A DNA stretch of 64,000 nucleotides from CAYONZ01 sp964405465 (GCA_964405465.1 CAYONZ010000015.1:1-64000); one strand, 5' to 3'. Numbered from the stretch's first letter, positions 53,624 through 63,199 are shown. The notes: generated by a model from the sequence alone, not told the origin. Made by a program: numbers and translations.

Positions 53624-53660
53624 GGCTCCGTCCCCCGGTCTTTGATTAGGGGACGGAGCC
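53624..53660. repeat. intergenic hairpin of paired decamers
   Basis: GGCTCCGTCCCC (53624-53635) faces GGGGACGGAGCC (53649-53660) across 13 bases. It lies between the exported-protein gene and menB, a classic REP-like layout, and could end transcription or protect the 3' end. Confidence 0.9.
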
Positions 53661-53819
53661 CAGTGATTGCGGGCACAAGAGATCTAAGCCGTGGACCGGG
53701 CGCGCGAGGCGTTAGATGGAACTGTCCGGGATTCCGGCTACATTTTTTTTTGTAATTCTGCTAAACCCTCAGGCACACTAAGTCGCACCATTTTTCTAAT
53801 CACCTGCAGGAGGATTCGC

Positions 53820-54653
53820 GTGGGCACATCAAAATCAGAAGTTTGGATAAAAATGAAAGACTACACCGACATCAAGCTTGAAAAAACAGCCGATGGCGTG
53901 GCCAAGGTAACCATAAATCGACCCGAAGTTCGCAATGCATTTCGCCCACTCACGGTGCAGGAACTTCAAGATGCATTTAATATTTGCCGAGATGACGGCT
54001 CAGTTGGCGTTGTGATTCTCACCGGAGCTGGTGATTTAGCTTTTTGTTCAGGTGGAGACCAACGAGTTCGTGGCACTGGCGGCTATGTCGGTGGGGACGG
54101 AGTCCCTCGGTTAAACGTACTTGATCTTCAAAAACAAATTCGCAGCATCCCAAAACCCGTGATTGCCATGGTTGCCGGATACGCAGTTGGCGGAGGACAC
54201 GTACTCCACGTCGTCTGTGATCTTTCAATTGCCGCCGACAACGCTCGCTTCGGACAAACCGGACCAAAAGTTGGATCATTCGATGGCGGTCTCGGCAGCA
54301 GTTATCTCGCCAGAATTGTGGGCCAAAAGAAAGCTCGTGAAATTTGGTACCTCTGCCGTCAATACGACGCCCAACAGGCTCTCGACATGGGACTCGTCAA
54401 TGCCGTTGTTCCTCTGGCAGAGCTTGAAACCGAAACTCTCAAATGGTGCCGCGAAATTCTCGAACACTCACCGCTTGCGCTTCGCTGCTTAAAGGCCTCA
54501 CTCAACGCAGATTGCGATGGGCAAATGGGTCTTCTCGATTTGGCCGGTAACGCCACACTTTTGTATTATCTCTCAGAAGAAGCAAAAGAAGGAAAACAGG
54601 CCTATTTGGAAAAGCGTCAGCCTGATTTTTCTAAGTTTCCACGATTACCATAA
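53820..54653 (+). CDS. menB: 1,4-dihydroxy-2-naphthoyl-CoA synthase
   Basis: 277 residues from GTG 53820, chosen because AGGAGG lies six bases upstream and the length then matches MenB (about 271). Converts o-succinylbenzoyl-CoA to DHNA-CoA. Family segments: INRPEVRNAF, FCSGGDQRVRG, LNVLDLQKQIRSIPKPVIAMVAGYAVGGGHVLH, IAADNARFGQTGPKVGSFDGG, IVGQKKAREIWYLCRQYDAQQALDMGLVN and the end KRQPDFSKFPR. A decamer copy encodes GGDGV where other MenB proteins have GDD. First gene of menB-A-C-E. Confidence 0.96.
   Translation: MGTSKSEVWIKMKDYTDIKLEKTADGVAKVTINRPEVRNAFRPLTVQELQDAFNICRDDGSVGVVILTGAGDLAFCSGGDQRVRGTGGYVGGDGVPRLNVLDLQKQIRSIPKPVIAMVAGYAVGGGHVLHVVCDLSIAADNARFGQTGPKVGSFDGGLGSSYLARIVGQKKAREIWYLCRQYDAQQALDMGLVNAVVPLAELETETLKWCREILEHSPLALRCLKASLNADCDGQMGLLDLAGNATLLYYLSEEAKEGKQAYLEKRQPDFSKFPRLP
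54093..54102 (+). repeat. GGGGACGGAG decamer copy
   Basis: In menB; encodes GGDGV at a conserved position, with no frame change. The rightmost copy in the window. Confidence 0.9.
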
Positions 54654-54659
54654 TTTTAA

Positions 54660-55670
54660 GTGGAAGATATCGTGACAGAAACTCAAAGTTCCCTTCGCGC
54701 ATCACCACCAGTTCACTCGGGCCCAACAGGAAATGCTGTTGGCCCCTGGCTTTTGGCTTTAAGGCCAAAGACTCTCACTGCAGCATTGGTTCCCGTGGTG
54801 GTTGCCTCCGCACTTTGCTACTCAAACTGGAAAACCACCTGTGGCATTGACAGTGCCAATTCTTCGATTCTCTCTCTAAACCATCCGTGCGTTCCATTTG
54901 CCTGGTGGATTTCGATCTTTGCTCTACTCAGCTCGGTATTTATTCAAATCGGCACTAATCTGGTAAACGATGCCCTTGACTTCAAAAAAGGCGCCGACAC
55001 CGAATCACGCATTGGACCCAAGAGAGTTACCCAAACCGGTCTTCTCACTGATAAACAGGTTTTATTTGGTGCCATGATCTGCTTTTTATTGGCAACGCTT
55101 TTCGGAGTTCCCCTCGTATTAACCGGTGGATGGCCGATTGCCTTAGTGGGACTCATTTCTATCGCATGTGCTTACGGTTACACTGGAGGCCCATTTCCAC
55201 TCGCCTACCGTGGCCTCGGTGACTTGTTTGTGATTATTTTTTTTGGTTGGGTTGCGGTTTTAGGTATGCAGTTTCTATTTATGAAATCAATCAACATTGA
55301 TGGATTCATCGTTGGAACACAGATCGGCTTTCTCGCAACGGTTTTAATTGCAATCAATAATTTGCGCGACCGAGATCAAGATGTTCATGTAAACAAAAAG
55401 ACATTAGCCGTGCGCTTCGGAAAAAATTTCGCAAGAACCGAAATTGCAGTTCTTGCCTTTGCGCCTTTTATTCTGGGTGCATATTGGATAATGACCCATC
55501 GGGTGCTCATGGGCACAGTCCCGTTCATCGCGATTCCCCTAGCTATAAAAGTGGTAAACGGAATTTTCTCTAACGAACCCAGCTCGCTCTATAATCAGTT
55601 TCTCGGCAAAGCTGCCGGCCTACATCTGCTCTTCGGGATAGGCCTAGCAATCGCGGCGGTATTTTCGTGA
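54660..55670 (+). CDS. menA: 1,4-dihydroxy-2-naphthoate prenyltransferase
   Basis: 336 residues from GTG 54660; GTG 54672 is an alternative. UbiA-superfamily membrane enzyme that attaches the prenyl tail. About eight membrane spans. First Asp-rich motif NDALDFKKGADTESRIGPKR and second NNLRDRDQDVHVNKKTLAVRFG, both with MenA-type spacing. It starts six bases after menB and overlaps the menC start by four bases. Confidence 0.95.
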   Translation: MEDIVTETQSSLRASPPVHSGPTGNAVGPWLLALRPKTLTAALVPVVVASALCYSNWKTTCGIDSANSSILSLNHPCVPFAWWISIFALLSSVFIQIGTNLVNDALDFKKGADTESRIGPKRVTQTGLLTDKQVLFGAMICFLLATLFGVPLVLTGGWPIALVGLISIACAYGYTGGPFPLAYRGLGDLFVIIFFGWVAVLGMQFLFMKSINIDGFIVGTQIGFLATVLIAINNLRDRDQDVHVNKKTLAVRFGKNFARTEIAVLAFAPFILGAYWIMTHRVLMGTVPFIAIPLAIKVVNGIFSNEPSSLYNQFLGKAAGLHLLFGIGLAIAAVFS

Positions 55671-56776
55671 ACATCTCGGACCACCCAAGTCGTAACGTAG
55701 CGATTTGGAGCGCACCCTACATATTAGAGCGCCGCAATTCCTCTGGTTCAGATGATGTTCGCTACGGCACACTTTTGAAATTCAATTTTCCTGATGGCGT
55801 GGGCTATGCAGATCTTCACCCCTGGCCAGAACTCGGGGACCTCGACTTAAAAACTCAACTCGAGGCTCTCGCTTCAGGAAAACTTCAAACACAACAACTG
55901 AAAAACAGCTTTCTTTTTGCAACAATTGACGCAAAAAATCGTTCGCAAAATCTCAATGCGTTTGCTGGAGCAACGGTGCCTCAAAGTCACTTTCTTTTGG
56001 CAAATACAAATCATCTTCACCTTACAACCCTTATGCTCATCACTGAAGACTCGTTTCGAGCAATAAAAATCAAGGTCGGAAGAAATCTCGAACAGGAGAT
56101 GAAGTGTTTTAAAAAGATCTCAGAGGAATGGCCCGAAGATTTGGCAATTCGACTAGACTTCAACGCAATAGCGCCTCTGAACGATGTCTGTGCTTTTTTT
56201 AAAAGTCTTCCAAAAAATATTCGAGATAAAATTGAATTTGTCGAGGATCCAATTTCCTTGCGTGGATTACGTCCTGACCAACAAAGTGATTTAATGCAAT
56301 TACTAGATCGTGAAGTTGGGCACACCATCACCTGGGCCCAAGACTTCGAACCCATCATTGGAAACTCTAGCCATGCTAAAGTGCAAATTTTGAAGCCTGC
56401 CGTCGATATAGTAACAATGCAAGTGGCATCAACAAATGAAACTCAGATTCTAACAAATTTATCCAAACATGACATCGTCGTATCGAGCTATCTCGATCAT
56501 CCGCTCGCACAAACACAAGCCGCTTATATAGCCACTCGCCTCATGCAACTCGCCCCCGAAAAAATTCGAACTTGTGGCTTACTATCACACACGATTTACC
56601 AACCGTCAGAATTTTCTGAGGAGCTCGTCGCGAAGGGTCCCTACTTTCAAATCCCTTCCGGAGTGGGCTTCGGATTCGATTTACCTCTTGCTCGACAAAA
56701 TTGGAAACTGCTCTCTGCAGTTTCCTGCTCCGACTTGTCTCAACAAGTTGGGAACCATGATGGTTTGGTGCAATGA
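55667..56776 (+). CDS. menC: o-succinylbenzoate synthase
   Basis: 369 residues from GTG 55667. Enolase-superfamily dehydratase that makes o-succinylbenzoate from SHCHC. Catalytic Lys in AIKIKVG, metal acids in RLDFNA and FVEDPIS, and the second Lys in VQILKPA. The N-terminal capping domain is divergent. GTGA overlap with menA and ATGA overlap with menE indicate strict coupling. Confidence 0.92.
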   Translation: MNISDHPSRNVAIWSAPYILERRNSSGSDDVRYGTLLKFNFPDGVGYADLHPWPELGDLDLKTQLEALASGKLQTQQLKNSFLFATIDAKNRSQNLNAFAGATVPQSHFLLANTNHLHLTTLMLITEDSFRAIKIKVGRNLEQEMKCFKKISEEWPEDLAIRLDFNAIAPLNDVCAFFKSLPKNIRDKIEFVEDPISLRGLRPDQQSDLMQLLDREVGHTITWAQDFEPIIGNSSHAKVQILKPAVDIVTMQVASTNETQILTNLSKHDIVVSSYLDHPLAQTQAAYIATRLMQLAPEKIRTCGLLSHTIYQPSEFSEELVAKGPYFQIPSGVGFGFDLPLARQNWKLLSAVSCSDLSQQVGNHDGLVQ

Positions 56777-58191
56777 TGCCACAATTAAAACATTTCTCTG
56801 ACCAACTTTCCAAAACCTGCGATTTCTATACAACCGATGGGAATGTCGAATGGCTAGGCAAATCCACCCATGTGATTCTGAATTCGCGTATGCCCTCGGA
56901 GACAAAAGAGCAAATCATTCGTACACTAAATAAAAACTGTTTTAGTGGAAATGGCAAAGATCATTGTCTTCCCGAAGAAAGCGTAGTGCTGCAAACTTCC
57001 GGATCTACCACTCCGATTACGCCACTTGGAAAATCAGCTCAAACAAAACTTGTTGTACTTTCGAAGTCTGCATTTTTAGCATCTGCAGCTGCCGTCAATA
57101 AACACTTTTCTATTTCAGCAGAAGATCGATGGCTACAAGTGCTCCCACGATTTCATGTTGGTGGACTGGCAATTTATGCACGTGCATTTCTATCTAAATC
57201 TCCTGTGGTTGAGTCCTCACTTATTGAAAACAAATGGGACGTTCACACCTTTTTGCGGGAGCTCACTCAAGCGAAAGCAACCCTGGTCTCACTTGTACCG
57301 ACTCAGATATTTGACCTTTGTTCGCATGATCTTTCTCCGCCTGAAGATCTAAGAGCAGTGATTGTAGGTGGATCCAAACTAAGTGCATCTCTCTATCGAA
57401 GAGCCCGGCAACTAGGGTGGCCCATTTACCCTAGCTTCGGGGCGACTGAGCTCTGTTCACAAATCGCGACTGCACCCTATTCAATGACTTTCGATCCCAC
57501 GAGTTGTGAATGGACCGGGAGGAGTGTCGCCCCTTTAGTGTCTGCGGACCGAGCTTTGCTAGATTTTAAATTTCCAGATCTTGAACTCTTGCCACATATT
57601 GAATGTCAAGTCGAAGCCACAGGTCGGCTTCTATTTCGTGGACCTTCTTTGTTCTCAGGATACATTTTTGTGAGCAGTTCTCCCGAGTGGGGTGAATCAA
57701 TGAATGCAGATGGCTGGTTTGCCTCAGAAGACTTTGGAAGCCTCAATGAAAAGACTCTTCGTATAAACGGACGAGGTGCTGACTATCTCAAAATAGGTGG
57801 TGAAGCTGTATCTTTGATCGAGCTGAATGAAATATTTGAGATCGCACGCGACAGAACACGTTTTGTTTATGACTGCTCACTATTGAGTCTTGCCGATGAT
57901 CGCCTAGGAGAAAAAATTGTTTTGGCGGTGGCCTGTCCCATGGAATATTGGCCTACAGAACAGCAAGATGAAAATGACACTAAACCCACTGACCTCAGAA
58001 AAACTGCCCAAGCTTCTATCGAAAATTTAGTCGCCTGTTACAATTCAAATGTTTTACCTGTGGCAAAAATTCGTGAGGTCATTTGCATTAATAAAATTCC
58101 ACGCTCGCCGCTCGGAAAAGTTTTGCGCGAAGAGCTTAAGACTTTGTGTTCAAAGAATAGCTCAAAGAGTGGTTCGCGAAAATTGTATTGA
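56773..58191 (+). CDS. menE: o-succinylbenzoate--CoA ligase
   Basis: 472 residues. ANL-family ligase: VLQTSGSTTPI (A3-like), WLQVLPRFHVGGLAIY (MenE usually PLFHISGL), PSFGATELCSQIA, DGWFASEDFG and the catalytic Lys in IPRSPLGKVLREELK. Size and operon place make it MenE. It ends menB-A-C-E, and is convergent with the large exported-protein gene. Confidence 0.92.
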   Translation: MMPQLKHFSDQLSKTCDFYTTDGNVEWLGKSTHVILNSRMPSETKEQIIRTLNKNCFSGNGKDHCLPEESVVLQTSGSTTPITPLGKSAQTKLVVLSKSAFLASAAAVNKHFSISAEDRWLQVLPRFHVGGLAIYARAFLSKSPVVESSLIENKWDVHTFLRELTQAKATLVSLVPTQIFDLCSHDLSPPEDLRAVIVGGSKLSASLYRRARQLGWPIYPSFGATELCSQIATAPYSMTFDPTSCEWTGRSVAPLVSADRALLDFKFPDLELLPHIECQVEATGRLLFRGPSLFSGYIFVSSSPEWGESMNADGWFASEDFGSLNEKTLRINGRGADYLKIGGEAVSLIELNEIFEIARDRTRFVYDCSLLSLADDRLGEKIVLAVACPMEYWPTEQQDENDTKPTDLRKTAQASIENLVACYNSNVLPVAKIREVICINKIPRSPLGKVLREELKTLCSKNSSKSGSRKLY

Positions 58192-58242
58192 ACGCCGATT
58201 CCTAATTCGGAAAAAAATGATTTCACTAAAAAAGAAATTTGC

Positions 58243-61077
58243 CTAACGAACCTGTTGTTGCCACTCCGTATGAGGTCGCATGAACTCTTGTTGCTTGCGT
58301 ATTTCTTCTATGGTCAACACCATTTTCTTTGCTGCATTCGGATCGCCGCCTGAGCCTTTTAGCGAAATACTCTCAATTCTCTTAGTCAACTCTGCTTCGA
58401 AAGCAACCGATCTTTCAATTTGCTTCTTCAACGCACGACGCTTGAACAGGTTTTTCAGTCCACCCAAGCGTGCCATCTCAGTCATAGCCGAAGTACGTGC
58501 AGCCTGGACTGCATTTCTTGTTGAAACCAAATCATCGAGTACTTCGGACTTCAGGATGGTTTTCTTTTCGGCCCAAATTTTCGGAAGCTCACCAGCATCA
58601 GATCTAGCCACTACCTCTTTGCTTTTTTGATACTTTTTCGGATTAAACTTAGGAATTCCTGACCACCGACCAGGTCGCTCTATTGCTTCTAGCGCCTTCA
58701 ATTCTCCTTGCAGTACGGCTCGATTTCCAACCATCTCACTTCTTTGCAAAGCCATGCCTACGTCACCCAATAGAGGATGCGCTGTTTTACCCATCTCTGC
58801 GATTGTGCGATCAAGCCGCTCAAGTTCCAATCGTTTCTTCGCCAATTCCGCCTGAATTTCCTCTTTCGTTCCGTGCGAAGATCGTAATGTTTTTTGGTAT
58901 CCAATTTCCTCTCGACTAACCAATTCTTTTTTTGTTGGCTCAAATCTTCGCGAGACCGTCTCTCGCTGCTTCAGCGCCCGGCGGCCCAAGACCGAATTCC
59001 CTGGGATCTCAGATTTGATATTCAAGCCAAATTTCGAACTCAGTCGTCTTGCAGAATTAACGACTGGAGTCGCCGCAAATTTTGCTGCTCGACTCATTTT
59101 ATCACGCACGCTCTGTCTTACCGTCTTTTCAAACAGTTCTTTGGATTTGGAAAGAGCAACCTTCAACACCTGCGCGCTTCGAGCCTTGGTTTCCTCAACC
59201 ATGATCGCACGTCCCACTCGCGCAGTTTTTTGTTTCGCGGCCAAAGTCGTTTTCAATTTGGTGGCCACATTCTTGGTGATACTCATCGCTTTTTGACCAC
59301 CCGGAACCTTTCCGAGGGCTTCAACTGCAAATTTGGCAACAGCTTGCCCAGATTGAGAGGCCTTTAGAAATCCAGCTAGCTTAGTCAATCCAGCTGGAGT
59401 TGCCAGGACTCCTAAGATCTGTCCGGTTTTACGACAGGTGTATTGCGCTGCCTCATAATTATTCAGGCACGTTGACCATCCATTAATTTGTGTAGCTACG
59501 GCTTTCTGAATCTGCTCTGCAATTTTGAAAAGCGAGTCAGGGAGATTGCTCACAAAATTCCAAATCGCCACATAAGTCTCAGTTTGAAAGATACTAGTGA
59601 GTGTTTTCCAGAGAGTCTTTACGGTTGCCACAATTCCATCTTTAAATCCATTTACCGCTTTGAGTAGACAATCTGATATGCCCGAATTTTTCTTGGTGGG
59701 CTGACTACGATCGAAGCACTCCCTGACCTGTTCAGCTGAATCCCACTTTGAAAAATCCGCAATCTCTGCTTCTAAGATCTGCGCTAAGGGTCCCTTAGTC
59801 GCACCCGCCACTCCCACGCCGGAGCAACAATACTCGGTATTGCCGTATTCAGGATCTTCTTTCTTTTTTGCTTCGACTAAAAGCTTTGCGATCGTCGATG
59901 CCTTGCAATTCGCACAAGCTCCCTGTGCTTCTAATCTTTCTTGGTCCGCAGGACTTGGTGCCTTAACTCCCTCGCCTTGAAACTTTGTAGTCAACTCTTT
60001 TGCTTCATTGAGCTCAAGCAACACTGCACCCAAGAGCTCAGTGCTCGAATCGAATTCATCCCATGTACTATCTGGACATTCCTCTGGGCGTTCGTCGGGT
60101 TTTTGTTCATCTAGCGTACATCCGTCAGAAGAGAGACGATTTGCCCAGTAAGAGGTCGAGTTACTATAAGCAGACTCGGTCAACTTCACCAGGCATTGCA
60201 GCTTCTCTTTTTGCTTAGGAGTTTTACCATCTTTTAGGTCTATGGATGCCGCCAGGCTTTTCATGTCTCGAATCATCGTCTCAAATCGAAAGATGGCAGA
60301 TCCCGGCTTCTCAGTCCATTCACCCTCTAGCAAATATTTTTCTTTTTCGCTCTCACATGTGGCGTCTTCGGCCCATGCCTGAGTACTTGTTGGCATGCGA
60401 GACAATAGCGGCGAAATGATTCTACCGATTTGTTTCGATTTAATGTCGTATATAAAATTAGCGATCTTCTCAGCATGCGAGTCCCCAATGCGCCGGGCCT
60501 GTTTCGGATCGGTGACGGTCGTGAAGGTTTGGAGGTCACTCTCCAAACTCGATTGCAATGGCTTCTCAATTGACTGTGGATAAACCAAAACCGCAAATGC
60601 AAGACCATCAGTCGTAATTTCATAAACCTTCGACTCGATCCAATATTCTGTACTTGAAGTGCCAGACTCACTTGCGGATGAGTGTTGTTCTTTGGTTACC
60701 ACTGAGCGAATCACCACGCGCGTTTTCGATGGAGAACTGCGCAAAACATGACTGTCCATAACTTTTCGCGATAACCATCCAGAAAGCGAATCGTTCGATT
60801 TCGCTTGTGCTACCCATTTGTCTATCAAATCTTGATCGGCAATTTTTGTTTCAGCAAAAAAGTCAGATCCGGATTTAATTCCGACCAAAAGACGAATTTT
60901 TTTGTTGTTAGATAACGTATAATTGTCGAGTTCTCCAGGGATAAATGTGTCCTCTTGATGCCATTTCTGTTTGACGTCAATCTGATAATCGAAATCCGCG
61001 GCCAAAATCGAAATCGGTGCAATTGACGACAATAGAATGCCCAGGAACAAAATCAAAATTTTTGAATACTTCTTCAT
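58243..61077 (-). CDS. large exported protein with helical, basic C-terminal half
   Basis: 944 residues. Signal peptide KKYSKILILFLGILLSSIAPISILA, cut probably near ILA. Residues ~30-350 are mixed and soluble-looking. A Cys-rich patch follows (EAQGACANCKAS, then EYCCSGVGVAG). After ~residue 470 it is mainly helical and rich in Ala, Lys and Arg, with coiled-coil-like stretches (ELAKKRLELERLDRTIAEM). No catalytic motif that I know. A secreted or periplasmic protein, perhaps an effector or envelope-associated protein; the function is open. Confidence 0.7.
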   Translation of the reverse strand: MKKYSKILILFLGILLSSIAPISILAADFDYQIDVKQKWHQEDTFIPGELDNYTLSNNKKIRLLVGIKSGSDFFAETKIADQDLIDKWVAQAKSNDSLSGWLSRKVMDSHVLRSSPSKTRVVIRSVVTKEQHSSASESGTSSTEYWIESKVYEITTDGLAFAVLVYPQSIEKPLQSSLESDLQTFTTVTDPKQARRIGDSHAEKIANFIYDIKSKQIGRIISPLLSRMPTSTQAWAEDATCESEKEKYLLEGEWTEKPGSAIFRFETMIRDMKSLAASIDLKDGKTPKQKEKLQCLVKLTESAYSNSTSYWANRLSSDGCTLDEQKPDERPEECPDSTWDEFDSSTELLGAVLLELNEAKELTTKFQGEGVKAPSPADQERLEAQGACANCKASTIAKLLVEAKKKEDPEYGNTEYCCSGVGVAGATKGPLAQILEAEIADFSKWDSAEQVRECFDRSQPTKKNSGISDCLLKAVNGFKDGIVATVKTLWKTLTSIFQTETYVAIWNFVSNLPDSLFKIAEQIQKAVATQINGWSTCLNNYEAAQYTCRKTGQILGVLATPAGLTKLAGFLKASQSGQAVAKFAVEALGKVPGGQKAMSITKNVATKLKTTLAAKQKTARVGRAIMVEETKARSAQVLKVALSKSKELFEKTVRQSVRDKMSRAAKFAATPVVNSARRLSSKFGLNIKSEIPGNSVLGRRALKQRETVSRRFEPTKKELVSREEIGYQKTLRSSHGTKEEIQAELAKKRLELERLDRTIAEMGKTAHPLLGDVGMALQRSEMVGNRAVLQGELKALEAIERPGRWSGIPKFNPKKYQKSKEVVARSDAGELPKIWAEKKTILKSEVLDDLVSTRNAVQAARTSAMTEMARLGGLKNLFKRRALKKQIERSVAFEAELTKRIESISLKGSGGDPNAAKKMVLTIEEIRKQQEFMRPHTEWQQQVR

Positions 61078-61266
61078 ATCTTAGCTATCGGGAAAATTCA
61101 CACATCGCTCAACTCGCCATTGGTTGGGTATGCGTTCATTTGATTCAACCCTTGGAACTGGATGACGTTCATATTTGGTTTGAGACTTATCCAGCCCTGC
61201 ATAACGCATATATAAATAATAAATATTTGCAGGCTTTTGGTCCTGAAGGCAAAAGAGTGTGTTAGA

Positions 61267-62088
61267 ATGAGTGACATGAATACTTCGACTTTAGTTCCCA
61301 ATGGTCAAAAATTTGAATTTCTTCTTCACTTCATTCACTCTCCTCATGGCATTAGCTGGAGAAGCCCGAGTGCGTTGGCGCTCTCGGCTCTTGCCAATAT
61401 CATCTCTGGGGAAACCCTATTTCCGGGCCATTCGATTGGTCATGTCCATGTCGAGTTGAAAGCGCGCGATTTAAAAAAACGTTTTTTTACTAGTATTACA
61501 ATCGACAATCAGAATCAGTACTATGATGTTTTGGTGAAAAAGAGGATTGGTTTTGGCATTCTCTTTCATCGTTTCAAAGGGCGACTCGAATCACCAGAAG
61601 AAATTCAAGCCAGCCTCAACCTAGCTCAGCGACAGAGACGATTGCAAACTTTACGGCTGGCGATTTCTGCTGAGGCGTTTGCTCGCGCCGAAGAGTATCT
61701 CACTCAACTTCTTCAAATAAAAAATAGCCTTCAGTATGGATTTCCTTGTGAACCCCGAAAACGCGAAGGAGCAGGATGTACCGCCTTTGCCATGAGCTTT
61801 CTTGAGGTGATGGGAGTTTCTCTACCAGACTTTTCACAGTGGCAACAAACCATTCACGTTCCGCTTGACTTAATTGGTGAAGGCTTCAGGAAGGTTTCGC
61901 TTCTCGAAACGGTTGCATCGCCTCGCGCGTTCTCTTGGGGCAAACCTGAAGAATCCCAGACTCTTCGATTTTGGGATCCAGACCTTATGTTCCATTGGGC
62001 AAAGAAAAGAAGCGAAAATCGAAACACAGTGCTGATCGATGCCAAAGACCAAAAAGTGAGTTCTGATTCAATTTGGCTAGAAAATTAA
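61267..62088 (+). CDS. Cys/His protein of unknown function, possible permuted papain-fold
   Basis: 273 residues from ATG 61267; ATG 61276 is also possible. No signal peptide. It has SIGHVHVEL with His 59 and 61, and later GAGCTAFAMSFLEVMG with Cys 171 at the start of a helix. A His before a Cys in this order resembles permuted NlpC/P60 or YiiX-like amidases, but no further motif proves it. It lies between two exported-protein genes, with the papain-like protein 109 bases downstream. Confidence 0.5.
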   Translation: MSDMNTSTLVPNGQKFEFLLHFIHSPHGISWRSPSALALSALANIISGETLFPGHSIGHVHVELKARDLKKRFFTSITIDNQNQYYDVLVKKRIGFGILFHRFKGRLESPEEIQASLNLAQRQRRLQTLRLAISAEAFARAEEYLTQLLQIKNSLQYGFPCEPRKREGAGCTAFAMSFLEVMGVSLPDFSQWQQTIHVPLDLIGEGFRKVSLLETVASPRAFSWGKPEESQTLRFWDPDLMFHWAKKRSENRNTVLIDAKDQKVSSDSIWLEN

Positions 62089-62197
62089 GTCCTGTCTTTT
62101 GATTTTTCACTTTAACCTTCTCGACTGAAGTAGTGAGCACCCAAAGGACAATGCATTTCTAATTTAAATATACTGACTCATTTTATAGTATTAAAGA

Positions 62198-63199
62198 ATG
62201 CGACGACTTTTCTTATTCATTTCAGTCTTGGTTTACTTTCCCTGGACGTCTGCAAATCTCAGTCAGAGCGAATGCCCAAAGTCTGACCTCTCTTCTTGTT
62301 TTGGGATAAATCGAGAAAATGGAAATGCCGACTGGTGTTGGGCCAATACTGCTGCAGATCTTATTGGTTGCTTTCAAAAGGTGGGACCGCTCAATCGGAT
62401 CTCAACTCTCGATGTCGCGGCGGCACAACTCTCAATAGACTCAAATACTCTGCAAAGCACGATCGCTTCGATCGGCAATCACGATTTAAGTGCTTCCACG
62501 CACTTTTACCACGAACAAATAAAAGAGGATCGTAAACAATTGCAATTTCGTCCATTGCGGTCCAACTTCAACTCCGTTTTGGCATCTATTGTTGGATATC
62601 AAAAACGATCAGGGTATTGCCTTGAGAAAGACTTTGCCATTGATATCAAACCGACAAATCCCAGTTATATTTCAGAATATCTCAATGCAATGGTCGGCAA
62701 GCCTTCCACCTTTTTAACACAACTCAAAATCAAAAATGATTGCGATCCACTGGCTTCTATTGATGACCTCAATAGCTTTACCTACTTTCTCAATTCAGAA
62801 CTTCGCGACAAGATCGAGGAAGATCTCATGCAAAACTGTAAACCCAGAAAAAAAATGAAACCGATGCTGCCTATTTACTATTCCTTCAGCGGTACCCAAC
62901 AAGATATCTCCCAGGTTCTTATTGAAAATCTCAGGAAAGGAGTGCCCTCGGCGATCGGTTACGACCTCAATCTTCTTAGGGAAAAAAAATATTCAAACAT
63001 TGCCACCCATGCAGGTACGGTCATTGCTTCTCGTTGGAGTCACGGCCACTGTGAATTTAGAGTTCGCGACGGTAACGGCGCAGACTGCACAATTTATCCG
63101 AAGAGACTAAGACAGAAATGTTCGCTTGGAAATATTTGGCTATCAGAAAACGAGCTCAACAGCTCGGTAGAAAACATAACCTGGATAGCCTCACCCTAG
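62198..63199 (+). CDS. exported papain-like cysteine peptidase
   Basis: 333 residues, with a signal peptide (MRRLFLFISVLVYFPWTSA). Cys 47 lies in DWCWANTAADL, like the SCWAF active-site helix of papain. His is in the strand ATHAGTVIASRW and Asn/Asp follow in RVRDGNGADC, giving the Cys-His-Asn order. Other Cys may form disulfides. A secreted protease, possibly acting on prey or envelope proteins (inference). Confidence 0.75.
   Translation: MRRLFLFISVLVYFPWTSANLSQSECPKSDLSSCFGINRENGNADWCWANTAADLIGCFQKVGPLNRISTLDVAAAQLSIDSNTLQSTIASIGNHDLSASTHFYHEQIKEDRKQLQFRPLRSNFNSVLASIVGYQKRSGYCLEKDFAIDIKPTNPSYISEYLNAMVGKPSTFLTQLKIKNDCDPLASIDDLNSFTYFLNSELRDKIEEDLMQNCKPRKKMKPMLPIYYSFSGTQQDISQVLIENLRKGVPSAIGYDLNLLREKKYSNIATHAGTVIASRWSHGHCEFRVRDGNGADCTIYPKRLRQKCSLGNIWLSENELNSSVENITWIASP

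Noticed and set aside
40095..54102. Decamer copies as simple MITE-like insertions
   Set aside because: Several encode family-conserved residues and none breaks a frame; insertion is kept only for terminal and linker copies.
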